Shown piece after piece: positions 24,702-31,597 of a DNA stretch of 47,801 nt. The notes below the pieces were generated by a model. The model was not told the origin of the DNA. It saw only the letters and a program-made list of their open reading frames with translations, and did no database searches. Location: contig JBEKHI010000007.1 in the NCBI GenBank assembly GCA_050012355.1, positions 1 through 47,801 on the forward strand, in the 5' to 3' direction. This DNA is from JBEKHI01 sp050012355 (GTDB lineage: Bacteria; Actinomycetota; Actinomycetes; Streptosporangiales; Streptosporangiaceae). The translations under genes and the position numbers were made by a program. Numbering within the stretch: position 1 is the first letter of the stretch; every line of letters begins with the position of its first letter.

Positions 24702-26117
24702 TCAGTTGTCCTCACTCTCCGGATCGTGCCGCGATCGTTGCCAGCTGCTCTGCAGGGACGCCGCCAGGTTGCGTGCGTGCTCAGGCGCGGGCGCCTCAGC
24801 CGGGTGCGACCGGCCTTGGCGAGTCGGCAGTGCACCGCCGGCCGAGTCCCCGTCGCTGGCCGGCTCCGTGTCGCTCGGCTGCGTGTCGCTCGGCTGCGCG
24901 TCCGGACGGACGCGGCGCGGCAAGCCGTGCAGGGTGCGCCCGGACTCTGGTTCGTCGGCGGGTGCTGGCGCGGGTTCTGGCCTGCGCTCTGGCAGCGGGG
25001 GACGCTCGGTCTCCTGGACAGTGGCCAGCTCCGCCGCCCGGCGGCGCTGGGTCGGCGCCGGCCTGACCTCCTCGGCGGGCGGCTCGGTCACGATCGACTC
25101 GGGAAGGATCACGACCGCCTTCGTGCCCCGGTACGCCGACGGGTTCAGCGAGACCTGGACACCGTGCCGCGCGGCCAGCCGTCCCACCACGAACAGCCCC
25201 AGACGGTCGGCGTCGGCGACGTCGAAATCAGGTGGGCTATCCAGCTGCTCGTTGAGCCGGACCAGCTGTTCCGGCGCGATGCCGAGCCCGCGGTCCTCCA
25301 CCTCGATCGCGAAACCGTTGGCGACCGCCTCGGCCTTCACCTCGACCCGGGTGGCCGATGGGGAGAACAGCGTCGCGTTCTCGATCAGCTCGGCCAGCAT
25401 GTGGATCATGTCGGTCACGGCCGGTGCCGCGACTGCCTCCTCGGCGTCCGTGATCACGGTGACGCGCCGGTAGTCTTCCACTTCCGCCGCCGCCGCCCGG
25501 ATCACGTCGATCACGGGCACCGCGTCACTGCCCGCGCGAGCGGGACCGCTCCCAGCGACAATGGTCAGGCTCTCCGCGTGCCGGCGCATCCGGGTAGTGA
25601 GATGGTCCAGCGCGAAGAGATCGGCGAGCGCCTGCGGACTGGCTGCTTGTTTTTCCAGCTCGTCGATGATGCGCAGCTGCCGGTGCAGCAGCGACTGGTT
25701 GCGCTTGCCGAGACTGACCAGCACCTGGCGGAGCCCGTCTCGCAACCGGGTCTCGGCCGCGGTGGCGTCCTGGGCCGAGTGGCGCACGCTCACGATGGCG
25801 TCGACCGCGCGGGCGGTCTCCCGGCTGGCCGGCTTGAACGTCGTGTCGCGGCCGTCGGCGATCTCGCTGGCGGCGGTCGCCAGACCGCTGACATCGCGGG
25901 ATAGTCGCGCGACGAAGACCGCGGTGAGCAGCAGCGCGATGATCAGCACCGCGGCTCCGGCCCCAGTGACCGCCAGCAGCTCCTTGCCGGTGGTGAGCCG
26001 TCTGATCTTGCCATCCTTGACAACGATGGCGAACGCTACCCACGCGGCGATCAGGATTATGACCGGCGCGGCTACCCTGGCCGTGAAGCGAAGGCGGACT
26101 GAGCGGGGAACACCCAT
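24702..26117 (-). CDS. cvnA: Conservon sensor histidine-kinase-like protein (CvnA)
   Basis: A 471-residue membrane protein with two N-terminal transmembrane helices (about 12-33 and 47-69), a HAMP-like helix, a long coiled region, and an HATPase_c domain with N-box (LAELIENATLFSP) and G-box (DRGLGIAPEQ; GLFVVGRLA). It has no classical HELRTP phospho-acceptor box, as is usual for nitrate-sensor-like CvnA proteins. The C-terminal roughly 120 residues are Pro/Glu-rich with a QPSDTQPSDTEP near-repeat. ATG 26117 is preceded by AGGAG. It is shorter than many CvnA proteins because there is no large extracellular loop: only about 13 residues lie between the helices. Confidence 0.88.
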   Translation of the reverse strand: MGVPRSVRLRFTARVAAPVIILIAAWVAFAIVVKDGKIRRLTTGKELLAVTGAGAAVLIIALLLTAVFVARLSRDVSGLATAASEIADGRDTTFKPASRETARAVDAIVSVRHSAQDATAAETRLRDGLRQVLVSLGKRNQSLLHRQLRIIDELEKQAASPQALADLFALDHLTTRMRRHAESLTIVAGSGPARAGSDAVPVIDVIRAAAAEVEDYRRVTVITDAEEAVAAPAVTDMIHMLAELIENATLFSPSATRVEVKAEAVANGFAIEVEDRGLGIAPEQLVRLNEQLDSPPDFDVADADRLGLFVVGRLAARHGVQVSLNPSAYRGTKAVVILPESIVTEPPAEEVRPAPTQRRRAAELATVQETERPPLPERRPEPAPAPADEPESGRTLHGLPRRVRPDAQPSDTQPSDTEPASDGDSAGGALPTRQGRSHPAEAPAPEHARNLAASLQSSWQRSRHDPESEDN

Positions 26118-26260
26118 GTGGTCACTCCTGCGATTGCCCGCCGCACGCGGAACTGTCCTGGATACAGAGAATATTGTCCCCTATGAGGACATCGGTCCCG
26201 TTCTGCTATGCCGGACTGTTACATGCGGCTTGCTCTACGCGGCGGTGCTACGGTCGGCAT

Positions 26261-27406
26261 ATGGCCGGGTTTGGGGATTACCAGTTCGAGATTTACCTGA
26301 ACGGGCTCACCGGGGTACTGCCGCGGTTCCCGATGACATTCGCCGAGCTCGAGGAACGAGCCGAACGTGCGTTGCCGGCCTCGGTCTGGTCGTACGTAGC
26401 GGGTGGCGCCGGCGACGAGCACACCCAGCGAGCCAACGTGGCAGCCTTTCTGCGCTGGGGGTTGTACCCGCGGATGTTCGTCGGCGCGGCCGAGCGTGAT
26501 CTTACGGTTGACCTGTTCGGGATGACGCTTCCATCGCCGCTGCTGCTCGCTCCCATCGGCGTGCTCGGCATCTGCGCGCAGCACGGTCACGGGGATCTCG
26601 CGGCGGCACAGGCCGCGGCGGCGACCGGGGTGCCGATGATCGCGTCCACGCTGTCGGCGGACCCGCTGGAAGAGGTCGCCGGACAAACCGGCGAAACCCC
26701 TTCGTTCTTCCAGCTGTATACCCCGACCGACCGGGACCTGGCGGCCAGCCTTGTGCACCGCGCCGAGGCCGCCGGGTATAAGGGCATCGTCGTCACCCTT
26801 GACACCTGGACGACCGGCTGGCGGCCGCGTGACCTGACGACCAGCAACTTCCCGATGCTGCGCGGGCAGTGCCTCGCCAACTACACCTCGGACGAGGTCT
26901 TTCAGCGGCTGCTAGGTGACCAGGCCCCCGCCTCCTTGTGGGCTCAGGTGTTCGGCAACCCGCTGACCTGGGACGACCTGCCGTGGCTGCGGTCCCTGAC
27001 GAGTCTCCCGCTGATCCTCAAGGGCATCTGCCACCCCGATGACGCGCGTCGCGCGGCGGATGGCGGGGCGGACGCGATCTACTGCTCCAACCACGGCGGA
27101 CGGCAGGCCAACGGCGGCCTGCCCGCGCTCGATTGCCTGCCCGACGTGGTGGACGCGGTCGGCGGGCTGCCCGTGCTGTTCGATTCGGGAGTACGTTCCG
27201 GCGCTGACGTGGTCAAGGCGCTCGCGCTCGGGGCCACCGCCGTCGGCATCGGCCGGCCGTACGCTTACGGGCTGGCGCTCGGCGGCACCGACGGTGCGGT
27301 GCACGTGCTGCGGTCCATACTCGCCGAGACGGACCTGATCATGGCCGCTAACGGCTACCCGTCGATCGCCGATCTCACCCGGGACAGCCTCCGCCGCGTC
27401 GGCTGA
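26261..27406 (+). CDS. FMN-dependent alpha-hydroxy-acid oxidase, lactate 2-monooxygenase-like
   Basis: This 381-residue FMN enzyme oxidises an alpha-hydroxy acid such as L-lactate. The opening YQFEIYLNGLTGVLPRFP and SVWSYVAGGAGDEHTQRAN match the lactate 2-monooxygenase branch. FMN and active-site segments are present: FQLYTPTDRDL, VVTLDTWTTGWRPRDL, LILKGICHPDDA (FMN lysine) and SNHGGRQ (catalytic His and substrate Arg), then FDSGVRSGADVVKALALGA. ATG 26261 is preferred to 26174, since residues from MAGFGDYQ match the family. It is divergent from the conservon. No pathway partner is adjacent, so the true hydroxy acid is uncertain. Confidence 0.88.
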   Translation: MAGFGDYQFEIYLNGLTGVLPRFPMTFAELEERAERALPASVWSYVAGGAGDEHTQRANVAAFLRWGLYPRMFVGAAERDLTVDLFGMTLPSPLLLAPIGVLGICAQHGHGDLAAAQAAAATGVPMIASTLSADPLEEVAGQTGETPSFFQLYTPTDRDLAASLVHRAEAAGYKGIVVTLDTWTTGWRPRDLTTSNFPMLRGQCLANYTSDEVFQRLLGDQAPASLWAQVFGNPLTWDDLPWLRSLTSLPLILKGICHPDDARRAADGGADAIYCSNHGGRQANGGLPALDCLPDVVDAVGGLPVLFDSGVRSGADVVKALALGATAVGIGRPYAYGLALGGTDGAVHVLRSILAETDLIMAANGYPSIADLTRDSLRRVG

Positions 27407-27414
27407 TTTTTTGC

Positions 27415-27466
27415 TGGTGGGTGCTGCATTAACCGCATTCTTTGCTGGTCAGTGCAGCACCCACCA
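27415..27466. terminator. Bidirectional hairpin terminator, repeat family T copy 2
   Basis: Perfect 14-bp arms TGGTGGGTGCTGCA (27415-27428) and their complement (27453-27466) surround a 24-nt loop between convergent genes. A TTTTTT run (27407-27412) precedes the left arm and would act as the U-tract for the minus-strand transcript. The arm nearly matches copy 3 at 43136, and the ATGATCA after it matches copy 1. Confidence 0.8.
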
Positions 27467-27478
27467 TGATCAGCTGCG

Positions 27479-28756
27479 TCAGGAGGCGGGGCGGGAGCGG
27501 CGGGCCAGGGTGTCGACCGTGACCGCGGCCAGCAGCACCACGGCGGTCCACATGTCCTGGGCGGCGGCACCGAGCCCGAGCAGGTAGAGCCCGTTGTAGA
27601 TGACCGCCACGATCAGGCCGCCGAGTACCGCGCCGAGCATCCGCCCGCGTCCGCCGAACAGGCTTGTCCCGCCGATCACCGCGGCCGCCACCGCGTACAG
27701 CACGTTCTGCCCGCCATCGACGTCGTTGGAGATGGACCCCAGGTATGAGGCGTAGATGATGCCCATGATGCCCGCGGTCACCCCGCCCAGGGTGAACGCC
27801 ACGATCCGGATCCGGCTCAGGTTGATGCCAGCCCGCCGCGCCGCTTCCGCGTTCCCGCCGATGGCGTACACGTAACGCCCGAACCTGGTCCGGCCGAGCA
27901 GGAAACTCCACGCCACCAGCAAGACCAGTACCAGCAGCACGACCCAGGGGACCCCGCGTACCGCCACGGTGACACCGCGGTTGGTGTTCCCGATCGCGAC
28001 CACGATCACCCCGGCGATCGCGATCACCGCGACCTTGAGGATGGTCACGCTCATGGGCGGAGCGGCCAGGTGGCTCGCGCGCCGTCTGCTATCCCGCACG
28101 ATCATCAGCGCGCCGGCCGCCACCACCGCGACGGCCATCGCGATCCAGCCGAACAGCGGGCTCATGCTGCCGCCCTCGATGTCAAGAATCACGCTGTTGC
28201 TCAGCCGGATCGTGCCACCGGAGCTGGGCGCAGCGGTATTGACAAGGAACAACAGCAGCCCCGTCCCCATCAGCAGCCCGCCCAGCGTCACGACGAACGA
28301 CGGGAGCCTGAGCCGCGTGATCAGCACGCCCTGAACGGCGCCATAGCCCGCGGGGACCGCCAGCCCGGCCAGCACCGCGAGCGGCCAGGGGAGCGGGTGC
28401 GGCGGTGACAGCATCCACAGCGTGATCACCGCGCCCATCGCCGAGCTGTACCCGACCGACAGGTCGATCTCGCCGAGCAGCAGGACGAAGACCTCGGCCA
28501 TGCCGAGCGTCACGATCCAGGCCGCCTGCGTCATCAGGTTGACCAGGTTGCCGGCGGACAGGAATATCGAACTGCGCACCTGGAAGTAGATGACGATCGC
28601 GGCGAGGCCGAGCAGCACGGGGAGCGCGCCGGACTCACCGCCGCGGACCCGGGCCAGCCACAGGCGGGCGTACTCGTTAAGCGACCCGGCGACCACCTCG
28701 GGCGCGGCTACCGAAGCGATGTCCTCGGCCTCGGGGATTTGCTCGTCGGTGCTCAT
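27479..28756 (-). CDS. Sugar ABC transporter permease, xylose type (XylH-like, CUT2)
   Basis: This 425-residue polytopic membrane protein is of the RbsC/XylH family. Key segments are LGMAEVFVLLLGEIDLSVGYSS, VTLGGLLMGTGLLLFL, GRYVYAIGGNAEAARRAGI and IGGTSLFGGRGRMLGAVLGG, all typical of CUT2 permeases. About ten to twelve helices are visible; the length fits XylH rather than the shorter RbsC. The ATG at 28756 overlaps the ATPase stop (ATGA); a longer frame upstream is a shadow of the ATPase. It forms an importer with the ATPase and SBP of this operon. Confidence 0.92.
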   Translation of the reverse strand: MSTDEQIPEAEDIASVAAPEVVAGSLNEYARLWLARVRGGESGALPVLLGLAAIVIYFQVRSSIFLSAGNLVNLMTQAAWIVTLGMAEVFVLLLGEIDLSVGYSSAMGAVITLWMLSPPHPLPWPLAVLAGLAVPAGYGAVQGVLITRLRLPSFVVTLGGLLMGTGLLLFLVNTAAPSSGGTIRLSNSVILDIEGGSMSPLFGWIAMAVAVVAAGALMIVRDSRRRASHLAAPPMSVTILKVAVIAIAGVIVVAIGNTNRGVTVAVRGVPWVVLLVLVLLVAWSFLLGRTRFGRYVYAIGGNAEAARRAGINLSRIRIVAFTLGGVTAGIMGIIYASYLGSISNDVDGGQNVLYAVAAAVIGGTSLFGGRGRMLGAVLGGLIVAVIYNGLYLLGLGAAAQDMWTAVVLLAAVTVDTLARRSRPAS

Positions 28757-29559
28757 GAAGTCTCCGATTGTGGCGCCGCTACCAGCCGCTGCGTGCTGCC
28801 GGTGGTCATCAGGTCGACGATCGCGGCGGTGTCGTATGCCGACGCTGGCCCGGCGGCGGCAAGCCGGCCGAGATACAGCACCGTGATGCGATCGGCGATC
28901 GCCATGACGTCGGTGAGATTGTGCGAGATGACGATGACCGCGATCCCGCTGGTCGCGAGCCTGCGGATCAGGTCGAGCACGACCTTGGTCTGGGTGACGC
29001 CGAGCGCGGCGGTCGGCTCGTCCATGACCACGAGCTTGGCCTGCCGCATGACGGCCTTCGCCACCGCGACAGCCTGGCGCTGCCCGCCGGATAGCGACCC
29101 GACGGGCTGGCGGATCGAGCGAACGGTGGTGACGGAGAGATCGGCCAGCGTCGTTTTGGCCGAAATTTCCATCGCTACCTCGTCGAGCTGCCAGTGCCTC
29201 GTCAGCTCGGTGCCGAGGAACATGTTCTGAACGATGTCCAGGTTGTCGCACAGCGCGAGGTCCTGGTAGACCGTCGCGATGCCCAGACCCACGGCGTCCT
29301 TGGGAGAGTGCAGGTGCACCTGCTTGCCCTCCCACATCAGGGAGCCGTGGTCCGGCTGCCAGATGCCGGAGATCGTCTTGATCAGGGTGGTCTTGCCGGC
29401 GCCGTTGTCGCCGACGATCGCGGTCACCTGCCCGGCCGGGATGTCCAGGTCGATACCGGACAGCGCCCGTACCGGGCCGAAGTTCTTGCCGATGCCGGCC
29501 AGGCGCAGCAGCGAGGGCTGCGCGCTGGCCGGCGAGGCATCGTTGTTAGCTGAACTCAC
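28753..29559 (-). CDS. Sugar ABC transporter ATPase, single-domain CUT2 type
   Basis: A 268-residue ATPase with Walker A GDNGAGKTT, Q-loop in ATVYQDLALCDNLDIVQN, signature LSGGQRQ and Walker B LVVMDEPTA. It contains one nucleotide-binding domain, whereas most CUT2 ATPases such as RbsA and XylG have two in tandem (about 500 residues). The GTG at 29559 overlaps the SBP stop (GTGA). The kinase-fusion protein at 31590 carries a closely similar domain (AVVWQDLALCDNLDVAGN), which could pair with this one. Confidence 0.92.
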   Translation of the reverse strand: MSSANNDASPASAQPSLLRLAGIGKNFGPVRALSGIDLDIPAGQVTAIVGDNGAGKTTLIKTISGIWQPDHGSLMWEGKQVHLHSPKDAVGLGIATVYQDLALCDNLDIVQNMFLGTELTRHWQLDEVAMEISAKTTLADLSVTTVRSIRQPVGSLSGGQRQAVAVAKAVMRQAKLVVMDEPTAALGVTQTKVVLDLIRRLATSGIAVIVISHNLTDVMAIADRITVLYLGRLAAAGPASAYDTAAIVDLMTTGSTQRLVAAPQSETS

Positions 29560-30758
29560 ACCGAGATCCCGGCGGCCGTGCACTCGGCCGCGAACGAGCC
29601 CGTGCACAGTTGCTGCGCGGGGACGAACTGGTCGGCGATGACGGTCGCGTTCATGTTGGACGGGGTTACCCACTCCGGCGTCAGCAGGACAGACGGAACG
29701 CTGGTGCTGGTCGTCGAGTCGGTCGTGGAGCCGTTCACCAGTGCCTTCGGCGGGGTCTTGTCGGCCCGGAGGTACATGGCCAGCGCCGCGGCTGCCTGCG
29801 CTTCCAGGTAGATCGGCTTGTAGACGGTGCCGCACTGGTAGCCGGACAGGATGTTCTGCAGTCCGATGAGGGTCGCGTCCTGCCCGGTAACCGGGAAGGT
29901 GTCCGGCTTAATGTGCAGCCGCTGCAGGTAGGTGATGATCGGGGCGGCGTTCTCGTCGTTCGGGGTGAGCACCGAGTTGATGTTCTTGTGCGCGGTGAAC
30001 TGCTGCTGGAACTCGGTCTCCGCGGTCGGCGGGTCCCAGGTGCCAGCGGGCGTGCCAACATCCACGTAGCTGCCGTTGGAGAAGTACGGCGCGAGCACCG
30101 CGTTGTAGCCCTCCGCGAACAGCGTCGCGTTGTTGTCGGTCGGCGCGCCCTTCATCACCAGCACGTTCGGCTTGGCCACGTGCCAAGCTGTCGCACAGGC
30201 CACGAAGCCCTTGCCGATAAGGGTCCCGACCTCGACGTTGTTGAAGCTGACGTAATATTCGCGGCTGCCGCCGAGCGTCAGCCGGTCGTAGTCGACCACG
30301 TCGACGCCGTGCGACTTGGCGTAGGACTCGATCCGCGAGCCGACGCCGGAGTCGAGCGGGTCCATGATCAGGACGCTCGCGCCCTTGGTGATGGCCTCCT
30401 GTGCGTCGGTGAACTCCGTGGTGTCGCTGCCCTGCGCGTTCTGCACGGTGAACTGCGACGGCGACAGCCCGGCCGCGGTCAGGGCCTCTGTTAGGTAAGG
30501 AGCGTCGAATTCTGTGTACCGCGCCGAACTCACGGTGTCAGGAAGAATAACGGCCACGTTCCCCTTGCCTTCGGAGGCGAGTGGCTTCAGGTCCGTCATG
30601 GCGGAGAACGTGCGATTAAGTGAGCTAATGGAGATTGATACGTTCGTCGATGACGACGACGTGGTGGAATTACCCGATGGGGAGCTGTTGCTGCTACAGG
30701 CCGCCGCGAGCAGGCAGGCGAGGGCAGCGGGCAGTGCGGCTGTGACAATTTTTCTCAT
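29556..30758 (-). CDS. Sugar ABC transporter substrate-binding lipoprotein (XylF/ChvE-like)
   Basis: A 400-residue lipoprotein with a signal peptide ending in LAAAC (Cys21), then a Ser/Thr-rich linker and two Rossmann-like lobes of the periplasmic sugar-binding family. Recognisable segments are VAVILPDTVSSARYTEFDAPYL, VLIMDPLDSGVGSRI, PVTGQDATLIGLQNILSG (ligand Asp) and QCGTVYKPIYLEAQAAAALA. The last two match XylF/ChvE. It is the first gene of the transporter operon and follows the response regulator after 140 bp. The exact sugar is not fixed by sequence. Confidence 0.92.
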   Translation of the reverse strand: MRKIVTAALPAALACLLAAACSSNSSPSGNSTTSSSSTNVSISISSLNRTFSAMTDLKPLASEGKGNVAVILPDTVSSARYTEFDAPYLTEALTAAGLSPSQFTVQNAQGSDTTEFTDAQEAITKGASVLIMDPLDSGVGSRIESYAKSHGVDVVDYDRLTLGGSREYYVSFNNVEVGTLIGKGFVACATAWHVAKPNVLVMKGAPTDNNATLFAEGYNAVLAPYFSNGSYVDVGTPAGTWDPPTAETEFQQQFTAHKNINSVLTPNDENAAPIITYLQRLHIKPDTFPVTGQDATLIGLQNILSGYQCGTVYKPIYLEAQAAAALAMYLRADKTPPKALVNGSTTDSTTSTSVPSVLLTPEWVTPSNMNATVIADQFVPAQQLCTGSFAAECTAAGISV

Positions 30759-30814
30759 GTGCTACCTCGCGTCGGGGATGAGGTTGTTCTCCGACGACCA
30801 TAGGACGCGCGGAA

Positions 30815-30830
30815 TTAACGAGGGCTTAAC
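30815..30830 (-). promoter_or_regulatory. Direct repeat GTTAA with 11-bp period, candidate response-regulator box
   Basis: In the 140-bp gap before the sugar SBP gene, the minus strand reads GTTAAGCCCTCGTTAA, two GTTAA units 11 bp apart. OmpR/PhoB-family regulators typically bind direct repeats with this period. The adjacent regulator gene (30899) makes autoregulation of the transporter a reasonable inference. Confidence 0.5.
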
Positions 30831-30898
30831 ATCACGGCGGCGGCATAAACAAGGCGTGAATGAGGTGGCGTTGTGGTTGAAGAATGGTCACGAGGGGA

Positions 30899-31597
30899 TT
30901 ACTCCGGCACCAGCCGGTACCCCGCGCGGGGCTGAGTGACGATCAGCGGATCGGAGCCCTCGGTCTCCAGCTTGGCCCGCAGCCGCCGGACGTAGACCCG
31001 CAGGTACTCGGTCTCGGTCTCGTAGCCGTGGCCCCATACCCGGCGCAGCAGGTAGGCATGGGTGAGCAGCTTGCCGCGGTTGACGGCGAGCTCGCGCAGC
31101 AGTGCGAACTCGGTCGGGGTGAGGTGGACGGGCTGCTTGTTACGCCAGACCTGCTGGCCCGCGAGGTCGATCTCGACGTCGCCGACGGTGATATTCGACA
31201 CCGTCTGGCCAGCGGGATCGGCCGGGCGGGTGCGGCGCAGTGTCGCGGTGATCCTGGCCAGCATCTCCTCGATGCTGAACGGCTTGGTCATGTAGTCGTC
31301 GGCGCCCATGTGCAGCGCGGTGACCTTGTCCCGCTCGCCGCCGCGGGCGGAAACGACGATGATCCCGACCGGGGAGCGCTCGCGGATCTGCCGGCACAGT
31401 TCGAACCCGTCCGCTTCCGGCAACATCAGATCGAGCAGAACGATGTCGGGTTCCTCCGTCTCGAGAAGCTGCATCGCCCGCAGGCCGTCGGTTGAGATGA
31501 CCGTGTCATAGCCGCGGACGGTGAGGTTGGATCGGATGAGGTCAACGATGTTCTGGTCGTCCTCGACCAGCAGGGCGCGGGTATTACCGTCACGCAT
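30899..31597 (-). CDS. OmpR/KdpE-like response regulator
   Basis: This 232-residue two-domain regulator has a receiver domain with the acidic pocket (Glu12, Asp13, Asp14), phospho-acceptor Asp56 (DIVLLDLMLP), Ser83 and Lys105 (TKPF), then a winged-helix domain with VHLTPTEFALLRELAVNRG and YLRVYVRRLRAKLE followed by TQPRAGYRL. These C-terminal features are very close to KdpE. Its ATG overlaps the stop of the ABC-kinase fusion gene by 8 bp, so the two form a cognate pair. A direct repeat before the downstream sugar-transporter genes is the likely target. No kdpFABC genes are present here. Confidence 0.93.
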   Translation of the reverse strand: MRDGNTRALLVEDDQNIVDLIRSNLTVRGYDTVISTDGLRAMQLLETEEPDIVLLDLMLPEADGFELCRQIRERSPVGIIVVSARGGERDKVTALHMGADDYMTKPFSIEEMLARITATLRRTRPADPAGQTVSNITVGDVEIDLAGQQVWRNKQPVHLTPTEFALLRELAVNRGKLLTHAYLLRRVWGHGYETETEYLRVYVRRLRAKLETEGSDPLIVTQPRAGYRLVPE

